This document shows, piece by piece, positions 1 to 7,315 of a stretch of DNA of 64,000 nt (its first letter is position 1; each line of letters begins with the position of its first letter). The position numbers were made by a program, and so were the translations under genes. Where the stretch lies: assembly GCA_964501785.1 (NCBI GenBank), contig CAZCUD010000006.1:124001-188000 (forward strand). Direction: 5' to 3'. Under the pieces are notes generated by a model, which made no database searches, had not been told where the DNA came from, and worked only from the letters and a program-made list of their open reading frames with translations. Source of the DNA: DATBSK01 sp964501785 (lineage in GTDB: Bacteria; Actinomycetota; Acidimicrobiia; IMCC26256; PALSA-555).

Positions 1-256
1 CGAAGTCGTGACCCGCCCACACGGCGGCCGCGCCCGCGGTGTCGACGAGGGACGACACCGCGCCCCCGTGGAACACCACGCCGTCGTTGGTGAGGTGCTC
101 GGCGAACGGCAGTCGCAACCGCACGCCCTGCTCGTCCCAGCGCTCGACGACGACGCCGAGGTGCTCGATGAACTTGCTCGATAGCATCACGGCGCGCATC
201 GCGGCGCGCCGTTCGCGCTGCTCGTCCTCGTCCATCGGGGTCGGGCTCGCCGTCAC
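1..256 (-). CDS. PaaI-like hotdog thioesterase, C-terminal part beyond window edge
   Basis: Probable acyl-CoA thioesterase of the PaaI/YbgC hotdog superfamily, hydrolysing a CoA thioester in the cytoplasm. About 85 codons are visible; the rest lies left of the window. The segment NDGVVFHGGAVSSLVDTAG matches the family's helix-starting motif (HGG followed by a conserved acidic residue on the central hot-dog helix). The GTG start at 256-254 is preceded by GGAGG with 5-base spacing on the minus strand. An in-frame ATG at 235 is a weaker alternative. It diverges from the gene at 310. A minus-strand TAACGT at 298-293 could be its -10, giving a short leader. The substrate cannot be told from the fragment. 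Confidence 0.7.
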   Translation of the reverse strand, partial: MTASPTPMDEDEQRERRAAMRAVMLSSKFIEHLGVVVERWDEQGVRLRLPFAEHLTNDGVVFHGGAVSSLVDTAGAAAVWAGHDF

Positions 257-296
257 ACGTGCCTCCAGGTGCGACCGGAACTGCGGGTGCAGACGT

Positions 297-302
297 TACG
301 CT
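297..302 (+). promoter_or_regulatory. -10 hexamer TACGCT for the gene at 310
   Basis: TACGCT ends 7 bases before the GTG at 310, which would make transcription start at the start codon (leaderless). It overlaps the minus-strand TAACGT (298-293), so the two divergent promoters share bases. Seen in sequence; promoter function is inferred. Confidence 0.4.
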
Positions 303-309
303 CGACCCG

Positions 310-1077
310 GTGACCGGTGATCTCGGTGGCAGCCGGGCCGTACGCCGGCAGCAGCAGAAGGACCAGCGACGCCGACGCCGCGTCGTCATCGGCTCGGTCG
401 CCGGTGCGCTGATCGCCGTGGCCGCGATCGTCGTCGTCGTGCTCGTCGTCACCCGCGAGGACGACCCGGGCTCCGCGAACGTCTCCGGTGAGCGACGCAG
501 CACCACGACCTCGTCGACGACCTCCACCACGGCCGCGCCCGTCGACACGACCGCGGTGCCGGCCTCCGAGAACCCCGTCGTCGCGCTCGCGCAGCAGTAC
601 GACGGTCGCTACGTCGGGACGTTCACCAACACCACGTTCGACACGACCGGCCCCGCCACGCTCGAGCTGCGGATCGACCCGGTCACCGGCAACGCCGCGG
701 TCGACGTCGACTTCGACGGCGACCTGTTCGGCCGCGGTGCCAGCGCGGCTCGGCGCATCAGCGGCACGGTCGCGTTGGGCGGTGATGCCGACGCGACCGT
801 CACGACCGACACCGAGTCCTTCGGACCCGTCTCGGGACGCGTCGACGAGACCCTCGCACTCGTGCTCACCGCCGAGGACGTGCCGGGCGGCGACGTGCGG
901 GGCTTCACGCTCACCGGTCGGCTGCGCGAAGACCTCACCGGCTTCGATGCGACGTACAGCGTGACCTTCGAGGACGGTCAGACCGCGGAGGGGACCGTTG
1001 CCGTCACCTGCGATCCCTCGGGCAACCGGGGAAGCGAGGTCACGACGGTGTGCGCGCTGACCGCGGCGACGGGCTGA
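310..1077 (+). CDS. Single-pass membrane-anchored hypothetical protein
   Basis: Unrecognised protein of 255 residues. It has a basic N-terminus with a run of arginines, one hydrophobic segment (about residues 25-47, rich in Val/Ile/Ala), a Ser/Thr-rich linker (about 58-75) and a 170-residue extracellular domain that is acidic and Thr-rich with repeated beta-strand-like stretches. Two cysteines near the C-terminus could form a disulfide. The topology suggests an N-in, C-out cell-surface protein. I chose GTG 310 because TACGCT lies 7 bases upstream; an in-frame GTG at 259 would overlap the divergent promoter and has no ribosome site. No catalytic motif is visible, so no function is proposed. 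Confidence 0.6.
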   Translation: MTGDLGGSRAVRRQQQKDQRRRRRVVIGSVAGALIAVAAIVVVVLVVTREDDPGSANVSGERRSTTTSSTTSTTAAPVDTTAVPASENPVVALAQQYDGRYVGTFTNTTFDTTGPATLELRIDPVTGNAAVDVDFDGDLFGRGASAARRISGTVALGGDADATVTTDTESFGPVSGRVDETLALVLTAEDVPGGDVRGFTLTGRLREDLTGFDATYSVTFEDGQTAEGTVAVTCDPSGNRGSEVTTVCALTAATG

Positions 1078-1097
1078 CGTCGGCCCCTGCCCGAGCG

Positions 1098-1118
1098 CGT
1101 CCCGGTCGTCGCGGGACG
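1098..1118 (+). terminator. Possible hairpin terminator after the 310 gene
   Basis: CGTCCCG (1098-1104) and CGGGACG (1112-1118) form a 7-bp stem with a 7-base loop, 20 bases after the stop. No T-run follows, as is usual in GC-rich actinobacteria. Function is inferred. Confidence 0.35.
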
Positions 1119-1223
1119 TCATCAGGAGTTCTCCACCTCCTCTCCAAGCCTTGCCGGCTGCGCTCCGTCACCCTGCGGTGACATGGACGGCGGGCGCCGA
1201 TGCCCGCGCGCAGAGGAGAACCG

Positions 1224-2201
1224 ATGGAACCGCTCACCCCCCGGAGCACGACCCCCCGGCGCCGGCGCGCCGCGCTCGTCATCGCGGCCGGCGCGACGCT
1301 CGCCCTCACGGCGGCTGCGTGCGTCCCGGCCGCGCCGGCCCCACCCCCGAAGCACACACCGAAGCCTCCACCGACCGCGCCGCCAGGGCCGATCACCAAG
1401 ACCTTCACGTGCGCGCCGGGCGCAGGCCAGATCAACCAGACGTTCGTCGTCCCCGCCGGCGTCACCAGCATCGACGCGGCCGTCACCGGCGGGCAGGGCG
1501 CGGACGGTGGTGGCGTCGGCGCGAACCCGGGTGGCGCCGGTGGTCGCGGCGGCGCCGCGAGCGGCACGATCGCGGTCACACCGGGCGAGGCGCTCGTCGT
1601 GAACGTCGGGTGTGCCGCCGCCCAGCGGGTGCCCGGAAAGGGCGGCAGCCCGTACGTCCTCGACTCCAGCACCGGGCAAGGTGGCTACGGCGGCGCGGGC
1701 ACGAACCCCGGGTACGGCGGCGGCGGGGGAGGGGCTTCGACCGTCCGCCGCAGCACCGGCGTGCTGCTGGCCGCCGGCGGTGGTGGCGGTGGCGGCGGGG
1801 CCGGCTCTGCGCCCGGGGTCGTCGGCGCCAACGGCGGCGCCGGCGGGGGCGCGGCCGGGCTCTACGGCGCCAACGTCGCCGGGGGCTGCACGGGCGGCGG
1901 CGGCGGGTTCCCGACCGCGGCGGGCACCGGTGGCGCGGCGTGCGAAGGCGGCGCCGGAGGCGAGCCGGCCGACTTCGGGATCGGCGGCTCCGGCGGTGAC
2001 CGCTCCGGTGGCGGTGGCGGTGGCGGCTACCCGTTCGCGGGCGGTGGTGCCGGCGGCGGCGAGCTCCAGACGTCCGGGGTCGACGCCGGTGGCGGCGGTG
2101 GCGGTGGTGCGGGGTTCGTGGATGCGTCGGTGACGAACGCCTCCCTCAAGGCGGGCGTGAACGCCGGTCACGGCTTCGTCAAGATCACCTACCAGCCGTG
2201 A
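1224..2201 (+). CDS. Secreted glycine-rich protein, ALK/LTK glycine-rich-domain-like
   Basis: 325-residue exported protein. The N-terminus has four arginines then a hydrophobic stretch ending in a Cys at residue 33, so it may be a lipoprotein, although the residue at -3 is Ala rather than Leu. A short proline-rich linker follows (about 38-62), then a domain beginning with a beta-rich 'VPAGVTSIDAAVTGGQG' segment. The remaining 250 residues are dominated by Gly tracts (GGGGGASTV, AAGGGGGGGG) ending in GHGFVKITYQP. That pattern resembles the glycine-rich domain family first defined in the ALK/LTK receptors and common in secreted bacterial proteins. It may serve structure or adhesion. The ATG at 1224 is preceded by AGGAG; an upstream ATG at 1200 lacks one. 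Confidence 0.65.
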   Translation: MEPLTPRSTTPRRRRAALVIAAGATLALTAAACVPAAPAPPPKHTPKPPPTAPPGPITKTFTCAPGAGQINQTFVVPAGVTSIDAAVTGGQGADGGGVGANPGGAGGRGGAASGTIAVTPGEALVVNVGCAAAQRVPGKGGSPYVLDSSTGQGGYGGAGTNPGYGGGGGGASTVRRSTGVLLAAGGGGGGGGAGSAPGVVGANGGAGGGAAGLYGANVAGGCTGGGGGFPTAAGTGGAACEGGAGGEPADFGIGGSGGDRSGGGGGGGYPFAGGGAGGGELQTSGVDAGGGGGGGAGFVDASVTNASLKAGVNAGHGFVKITYQP

Positions 2202-2220
2202 CGGTCGCAGGGGCGTCCCG

Positions 2221-3876
2221 TCAGTCGCGGACCTCGAAGAGCGTCCAGGGATCGTCGAGCCCGGGGAGGGAGTGCGCACCGCGGTCGTGGAACTCGAGCC
2301 CGGTGCCGGCGACGAGGTCGGTGACCGTGCGCGAGACCCACACCCGATCCGGGTCGGCTGCGGTGGCGACGAGCTCGGCGATGCGGACGCCGATCCCCGA
2401 GACGTCGTCGCCGCGTCGCTCGACCTCGGCGGTGTGCACCCCCACACGGACCGCCATGCCGGCCTCGCGTGCCCGGTCACGCAACGCGGACGCGGCGTGC
2501 ACCGCTCGTCCGGGACCGTCGAAGGTGACGATCACCTCGACGTCGCTCGCCCGCACGAGGTCCCCGCGACGCTCGACCGAGATCGCGCGCGCGATGTCGG
2601 CCAGGGAGCCAGGGTGATCGGCTGGGCCCAGCTCGCTCGGGTGCGGACGGTCGAGCGGATCGACGGTGGCGCACAGGACCGTCGCGAGCACGTGCGTGAT
2701 CGGCGCCGTCGCGGCCGGCGTCCCGGTGACGAAGTCCTCGACGGCGTCGACCAGCGAGTCGTCGTCGGCGTAGAGGTGTCGATCACGGCCCTCGAGCGTC
2801 ACGACCCGCACGTCGGGGATGCCGGTCGCGAGCGCATCGGTGTACTCGGTGGGCACCCAGTCGTCGTGACGGCGGTGGAGCACGAGCGTCGGCGCCGAGA
2901 TCGACCCGAGCACGTCGCTGATGTCGGTGCGCGCCATCTCCTCGCGCAGCGCGACCGCGGTGCGCGGCGTCGCTGACTGGCGCTCGAAGCGCGCGCAGAA
3001 GCGCCGGCCTTCGTCGTCGGTCGCCAGGCTGGGCGCGATCGCCGCGTAGACGCCGCCCGAACCCCAATACCGGGCGATCCCCTCGACGTCGGACTCGACC
3101 CGACCGACGTACGGCTTCGCCCACGCTCCGTACAGGATCAGCCGTTCGACGCGCTCGGGGTGCGTCGCCGCGAACACGGCGGCGAGCGAGCCGCCCTCCG
3201 ACGAGCCGAGCACCGTGGCCCGGGTGATGCCCGCCGCGTCCATGACCGCGCCGAGATCCGTGGCTCGGACCTCGATCGGTGGCGGGTCGTCCATGTTGAG
3301 GCGGTCCGACAGCCCGACCCCGCGCTTGTCGAGCACCGTGACCCGGCAGAAGGCTCCGAGGCGCCGCAGGAAGCGGGCGATCACCGGGTGCTCCCACTGC
3401 ACCTCGACGTTGGTCGCGAACCCCGCGACGACGATCAGGTCAGGTCCCTCGCCGAAGGTCTGGAACGCGATCTGCGCGCCCTCGGCGTCGGCGTACCGGG
3501 TCTGCGGCGGATCGGTCGGGCCGACGGGCGCGCGTCGCTCGGAGGTCGTGCCGTCGTCGTCTCGCTCCTCCTCGACGACCGGTGCGACGAATCGGTACCC
3601 ACGACCATGGAGCGTCTTGATGACGGCTTGCGCGCGACCGCTGTCACCGACGGCCTGACGGGCGAGCTTGATCCGCGTCGTCAACGCCGACTCCGAGACG
3701 AAGCGATCACCCCAGACGCGGTCGAGCAGCTCCTCCTTCGGCACGACGCGGTCGCGGTGCTCGAGGAGGTAGCGGAGCACGTCGAACACCTGCGGCTCGA
3801 CGTCGATCGGGCTCGTGCCGTCGCGCAGCTCGATCGTGTCGGTGTCGAGCACCCGGTCCCCGAACCGGTATCGCAT
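2221..3876 (-). CDS. wHTH regulator fused to alpha/beta hydrolase and degenerate class III cyclase domain
   Basis: 551 residues in three modules. Residues 1-100 form an OmpR/PhoB-type winged helix of the CadC/ToxR style, with no receiver domain. Residues about 125-385 form an alpha/beta hydrolase with nucleophile elbow GSSEGGS, an acid around HDDW and a His in GRDRHLY. Residues about 395-551 align with class III adenylate cyclase domains (end: 'SLPGLDDPWTLFEV'), but the FTDIVGST motif is replaced by LCATVDPLD, so metal-binding Asp residues are missing and cyclase activity is unlikely. It may be a DNA-binding sensor whose hydrolase fold binds or cleaves a ligand. ATG 3876 is preferred over GTG 3906 because TAGGGT lies 8 bases upstream. 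It ends convergent to the glycine-rich gene. Confidence 0.8.
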   Translation of the reverse strand: MRYRFGDRVLDTDTIELRDGTSPIDVEPQVFDVLRYLLEHRDRVVPKEELLDRVWGDRFVSESALTTRIKLARQAVGDSGRAQAVIKTLHGRGYRFVAPVVEEERDDDGTTSERRAPVGPTDPPQTRYADAEGAQIAFQTFGEGPDLIVVAGFATNVEVQWEHPVIARFLRRLGAFCRVTVLDKRGVGLSDRLNMDDPPPIEVRATDLGAVMDAAGITRATVLGSSEGGSLAAVFAATHPERVERLILYGAWAKPYVGRVESDVEGIARYWGSGGVYAAIAPSLATDDEGRRFCARFERQSATPRTAVALREEMARTDISDVLGSISAPTLVLHRRHDDWVPTEYTDALATGIPDVRVVTLEGRDRHLYADDDSLVDAVEDFVTGTPAATAPITHVLATVLCATVDPLDRPHPSELGPADHPGSLADIARAISVERRGDLVRASDVEVIVTFDGPGRAVHAASALRDRAREAGMAVRVGVHTAEVERRGDDVSGIGVRIAELVATAADPDRVWVSRTVTDLVAGTGLEFHDRGAHSLPGLDDPWTLFEVRD

Positions 3877-3884
3877 CGCCGAAG

Positions 3885-3890
3885 ACCCTA
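3885..3890 (-). promoter_or_regulatory. -10 hexamer TAGGGT for the fusion regulator
   Basis: On the minus strand TAGGGT ends 8 bases before the ATG at 3876, consistent with a leaderless transcript. It lies between this gene and the stop of the upstream mannosyltransferase. Confidence 0.4.
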
Positions 3891-3912
3891 CGGCGCGGCG
3901 GGGCACCGCGGC

Positions 3913-5013
3913 CTAGGGGATGCGGTCGTACCTGATCACCATGACGCCGGCGAAGCACAGGCCCACGACGGAGACCGCGAAGACGGTGCGGCGGGCCCAC
4001 GCCGGCCATCGCTCGAGGATCTGGCCGCCGGCCACGAACGGGGGGAAGCACTCGTTTGCGTACCGACCGAGGCCGACCGTCCCGACCAGCAGCGGCGGCA
4101 CGAGGAGCAGCGCGGTCCAGGCCTGCCACGAGCGTGGGATCCGCTTGCGCTGGAACCACACCACGAGCGCGGCACCGAGGCCGAGCAGAAAGTGGGGCCA
4201 GGCGTAGTCGTAGCGCCACGGCTCGGTCACGAGGTCGATGATCGACACCTCGGGCCACGCCGACTTCGTGCTGTAGAAGACGAGCGGGTCGCCGGTGCGG
4301 TCCCACAGGTAAGCGCACCACGCCACGACCGCGAGCACCGCCGGTGTGACCACGACCGCCATCCGCCGCCACGCCGGCCAGAGGGCGATCGTCAGCGCGA
4401 TCACGAGGAAGATCCCGTTCGGGCGGACGAGCGCGGCGACGACCGCACACCCGGCCGCGGCCCAGTCGACGCGATCCTCCACGAACACGAACGCCCACAC
4501 CGTCGCAGCAAGGAAGATCGCCGACGGATAGATCATCGAGAACACGAACGACGCGGGGAAAACCGCGCAGAGCCACACTGCCAGCGACGCGGCGCGCGCG
4601 GAGGCGTGGCGAGACGCGATGCGATACACGCCCGCGAACGCGAGCAGCAGCGCGACCTGGTTGACGACGACTGTCGATGCCTGGTCGCCGAGCCCGATCG
4701 CGTCGAGGCCCGACATCAGCTCGGGCAGGAGCGGGAAGAAGGGCCAACGGGTCTGGAGATCCCCGACCGGTGGCGGGCCGTAGCCGCCGCGCGCGATCGC
4801 GGTGTACCAGACACCGTCCCAGAGCTGGAACCCGCCGAAGCGCAGCCCACGGTCGAACGGCCAGGACGTCGCGCCGACGATGACGCCCGCGGCGAGCAGG
4901 CGCGACGCCAGCCAGGGCAGCACGACCGAGCGCCAGGGGAAGAGCGCGCGCATCGTGTCGACGAACGAGCGGTGGACCGGTGGGGAGACCGTCGTGGGCG
5001 CGTCGGCCGTCAT
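3913..5013 (-). CDS. PIG-V-like membrane mannosyltransferase
   Basis: 366-residue polytopic membrane protein. The signature WDGVWYTAIARGGYG followed by RWPFFPLLPEL matches the GPI-mannosyltransferase II (PIG-V) family, where the early loop WD motif is catalytic. About ten hydrophobic segments can be read along its length. Family members transfer mannose from a polyprenyl-phosphate donor to an acceptor on the outer membrane face; the acceptor in this bacterium is unknown and could be a cell-envelope glycolipid or protein. ATG 5013 is 10 bases after TACCAT (5029-5024), so a near-leaderless message is likely. It diverges from the secreted protein at 5077 and ends 6 bases before the GTG alternative start of the regulator gene. 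Confidence 0.75.
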   Translation of the reverse strand: MTADAPTTVSPPVHRSFVDTMRALFPWRSVVLPWLASRLLAAGVIVGATSWPFDRGLRFGGFQLWDGVWYTAIARGGYGPPPVGDLQTRWPFFPLLPELMSGLDAIGLGDQASTVVVNQVALLLAFAGVYRIASRHASARAASLAVWLCAVFPASFVFSMIYPSAIFLAATVWAFVFVEDRVDWAAAGCAVVAALVRPNGIFLVIALTIALWPAWRRMAVVVTPAVLAVVAWCAYLWDRTGDPLVFYSTKSAWPEVSIIDLVTEPWRYDYAWPHFLLGLGAALVVWFQRKRIPRSWQAWTALLLVPPLLVGTVGLGRYANECFPPFVAGGQILERWPAWARRTVFAVSVVGLCFAGVMVIRYDRIP

Positions 5014-5023
5014 GGCGGAGCCG

Positions 5024-5029
5024 ATGGTA
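5024..5029 (-). promoter_or_regulatory. -10 hexamer TACCAT for the mannosyltransferase
   Basis: Minus-strand TACCAT lies 10 bases before the ATG at 5013. A plus-strand TACCAT for the divergent gene lies at 5065-5070, so the same hexamer serves both directions. Confidence 0.35.
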
Positions 5030-5064
5030 GGCGTCGCGACCGCTGGAGCCGCCGATCCGGCCGG

Positions 5065-5070
5065 TACCAT
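5065..5070 (+). promoter_or_regulatory. -10 hexamer TACCAT for the 5077 gene
   Basis: TACCAT ends 6 bases before the ATG at 5077, consistent with a leaderless transcript. Confidence 0.4.
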
Positions 5071-5076
5071 CGGCGC

Positions 5077-5847
5077 ATGCGCATCACGTTCGTGCGTGCC
5101 GTCGCGGTCGCGACCCTGTCGAGCGCGCTCCTCACTGCCACACCGATCGCTCCGGCGGGTGCTCACCCCGGCACCGGGCCGCACCCGCACCCGCACCCGG
5201 CCGTGCTCGATGCCGACGACGCCGTCGTCGGCGCGCCCGACCAGGTGGTCACGCGCGTGCTCGAGCCGACGCAGGGATGTCGGACCCTCCTCGCCGCTGG
5301 TCGCGGCGACTGCACCGTGGTGCGCACCGCCAACGGGCCGCTCGTCGTCACGGTCGAGCCGGGGCCCCGCATCGATGACGTGCTCGCTTCGCGCCCGTGG
5401 ACCGTCAACGTGTACCGCCCCTCGACGGCGGTGCCCGACGGATGGGACCTCGCGCTCGCCACCCGCCCCGAGGGTGACGAGCGCGGCCCGCTCTACGCCG
5501 CGGTGACGGCGCGAGCGGGCGACGTCACCGGCGACGGCGCCGACGAGCTGCTGCTCGGCTACCGCAACGAGGGCACCGGCGCGATCCTCGATCTCGACGT
5601 CGTCGGCACCGACGGCGACGGCTCGCCGCGCGTGCTCGCGCACGACGACCTCTACAAGGGCAGCGCCGTGCTCCGCGACGGCAAGCTCGTCACGTACACG
5701 CCCGTGTATCGCCGGGCGGACGCGAACTGCTGCCCGACCTGGATCGCGCGCGACGTGCTCCGCTACGCCGACGGCGAGTTCCGGGTCGACCGCATCGAGC
5801 GTGTGCGCACGAAGCTCGCCGACGTCCCACCGTCCCAGCTCGGCTGA
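5077..5847 (+). CDS. Secreted protein with a His-rich N-terminus and FG-GAP-like segment
   Basis: 256 residues with a clear Sec signal peptide: MRITFVRAVAVATLSSALLT followed by a likely cut after 'PAGA' near residue 29. The mature N-terminus is rich in His-Pro pairs (HPGTGPHPHPHP), possibly metal-binding. In the middle, GDVTGDGADELLLGYR resembles a calcium-binding FG-GAP/VCBS-type repeat, as in VCBS surface proteins. Cysteines at about 68, 77 and a CC pair near 221 could form disulfides outside the cell. I do not recognise a specific family. It is followed after one base by the phosphatase gene, so the two are probably co-transcribed. Confidence 0.65.
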   Translation: MRITFVRAVAVATLSSALLTATPIAPAGAHPGTGPHPHPHPAVLDADDAVVGAPDQVVTRVLEPTQGCRTLLAAGRGDCTVVRTANGPLVVTVEPGPRIDDVLASRPWTVNVYRPSTAVPDGWDLALATRPEGDERGPLYAAVTARAGDVTGDGADELLLGYRNEGTGAILDLDVVGTDGDGSPRVLAHDDLYKGSAVLRDGKLVTYTPVYRRADANCCPTWIARDVLRYADGEFRVDRIERVRTKLADVPPSQLG

Positions 5848-5848
5848 G

Positions 5849-6349
5849 GTGGCGAAGGTCATCTTCCTCTGCACGGGCAACGCGGCCCGGTCGGTGATGG
5901 GTGGCGCGATCGCGCGGGCGCGGCACCCCGACATCGAGGTCGTGACGGCGGGAACGCACGTCGTCGAAGGGATGCCGATGAGCTGGCGGACGCGAGACGC
6001 CCTTGCCGGCATCGGCTACCGGGCCGACGGCCACCGCAGCACGCAGCTCCGGCCCGACGACGTGGCCGACTGCGACCTGATCATCGCGATGGCAGGCGAG
6101 CACGTCGCGTACGTCCGCCGGGCCCACCCGGAGGCCGCGGACCGCACCGCGACCCTCAAGCGCCTGGCCCGCGACCTCGCGCAGACCGACGCACCGCTCG
6201 CCGAGCGGCTGGCCGCGCTCGCGCTGGGGACATCCGATCTGGAGGGCTGGGAGGACGTCGTCGACCCCGCCGGTGGCGAGCTCGAGGACTTCGAGGCCTG
6301 CGCGCGGGAGATCGACGAGCTCCTCGCGGCGGTGCTGCCGCGCTGCTGA
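5849..6349 (+). CDS. Low-molecular-weight protein-tyrosine phosphatase family protein
   Basis: 166-residue cytoplasmic enzyme with the P-loop CTGNAARS (CX5R) directly after the first beta strand, as in low-molecular-weight protein-tyrosine phosphatases and related ArsC-type reductases. A late 'VVDPAGG' supplies the general-acid Asp-Pro. The family hydrolyses phosphotyrosine through a cysteinyl-phosphate. The extra cysteines needed for the arsenate reductase relay are absent, so phosphatase is more likely. The GTG start at 5849 lies one base after the previous stop, indicating translational coupling with the secreted protein. Length is typical of the family. Confidence 0.75.
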   Translation: MAKVIFLCTGNAARSVMGGAIARARHPDIEVVTAGTHVVEGMPMSWRTRDALAGIGYRADGHRSTQLRPDDVADCDLIIAMAGEHVAYVRRAHPEAADRTATLKRLARDLAQTDAPLAERLAALALGTSDLEGWEDVVDPAGGELEDFEACAREIDELLAAVLPRC

Positions 6350-6383
6350 CGTCTCGCGGCGCACTCGCTGTGGCGCGCAACGG

Positions 6384-6404
6384 GATCTGATATACCGTCA
6401 GATC
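6384..6404. promoter_or_regulatory. Perfect 7-bp inverted repeat, candidate operator of the ABC transporter operon
   Basis: GATCTGA (6384-6390) and TCAGATC (6398-6404) are perfect inverted arms around TATACCG. The AT-rich centre could be the -10 element of the transporter operon, 57 bases before its first start codon. A dimeric repressor binding here would block transcription. The geometry suits a TetR- or GntR-type regulator, but none is encoded nearby. Confidence 0.45.
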
Positions 6405-6461
6405 TCGGTCAGCCGGTGGGCGCAACCGGTGGCCGCGCCGCACGACCAGGGGGGAACCGGG

Positions 6462-7277
6462 TTGGCGACAGCCGCGACGACGGTCGAGCAACCGTCCGGG
6501 TCCGACGACGCGTCGGTCGCGCTGCGCCTGCACCAGGTCACGGTCCGATTCGGTGGCATCACCGCGCTGTCGGGCGTCGACCTCGAGGTCGGCGCGGGCG
6601 AGGTGCACGGCCTGATCGGTCCGAACGGTGCCGGCAAGACCACCCTCTTCGACGTCATCAGCGGCGTCCGCACGCCCGACGAGGGCACCGTGCACTTCGA
6701 GGGCCGTGACATCACCAAGGTCTCCGCCGTGGGCCGCGCTCGACGCGGGCTGCGCCGCACGTTCCAGCGCGTGCAGACGTTCGGCTGGCTCACCGTCGAG
6801 GAGAACGTCCTGAGCGCCATCGAGTGGCGCGGCGGCGGCGGCGGGCTGCTCGCGGACCTGGTCGCGTTCCCGACCCGACGTCGCCGTGAGAAGGCGCGAC
6901 GTGAGCGCGCCGACGAGGTACTCGAGATCTGTGGGCTCACCGCCGTGCGCGGCGAGTCCGCGGGGTCGCTGCCGATCGGGCTCGCGCGCATGGTCGAGCT
7001 CGCGCGCGCGATCGCCGACGAGCCCCGTGTGCTGCTGCTCGACGAGCCGACCTCCGGCCTCGACGAGACCGAGGTCAAGCGGCTGGGCGAGCGAATCCGA
7101 GACATCCGGTCCGACGGCGAGTGCGCCGTCGTGCTGGTCGAGCACGACGTGGGCTTCGTCATGGCCCACTGCGACCGGATCACCGTCCTCGACCTCGGAG
7201 AGGTCCTCGCCGTCGGCGAGCCTCCCGAGATCAAGGCAGACCCGAAGGTGCGCGCCGCGTACCTCGGTGAGGCGTGA
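6462..7277 (+). CDS. livG: Branched-chain amino acid-type ABC transporter ATPase (LivG-like)
   Basis: 271-residue ATPase with Walker A GPNGAGKTT, Q-loop region, Walker B 'VLLLDEPTSGLD' and the H-loop in VEHDVGFV. The long insert and C-terminal 'RAAYLGEA' are typical of LivG. The signature motif is degenerate: 'SLPIGLARMVELARAI' replaces LSGGQ-type LSYG, which is common in LivG proteins. It powers uptake of an amino acid or amide together with the downstream permease fusion. The TTG at 6462 is chosen because AGGGGGGAA lies just upstream, the same leader as at the next gene. It is the first gene of the operon behind the inverted repeat at 6384. Confidence 0.85.
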   Translation: MATAATTVEQPSGSDDASVALRLHQVTVRFGGITALSGVDLEVGAGEVHGLIGPNGAGKTTLFDVISGVRTPDEGTVHFEGRDITKVSAVGRARRGLRRTFQRVQTFGWLTVEENVLSAIEWRGGGGGLLADLVAFPTRRRREKARRERADEVLEICGLTAVRGESAGSLPIGLARMVELARAIADEPRVLLLDEPTSGLDETEVKRLGERIRDIRSDGECAVVLVEHDVGFVMAHCDRITVLDLGEVLAVGEPPEIKADPKVRAAYLGEA

Positions 7278-7315
7278 GCAGACTGCTCCGCTCGACGTAC
7301 CAAGGGGGGAACACC

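Noticed and set aside
1480..2130. Glycine-codon tandem tract as a CRISPR or minisatellite
   Set aside because: The repeats are irregular GGC/GGT codons in a real gene, without fixed spacers or unit length.
5849..6349. Arsenate reductase (ArsC) for the low-molecular-weight phosphatase
   Set aside because: The redox-relay cysteines are missing and no arsenic genes are nearby.
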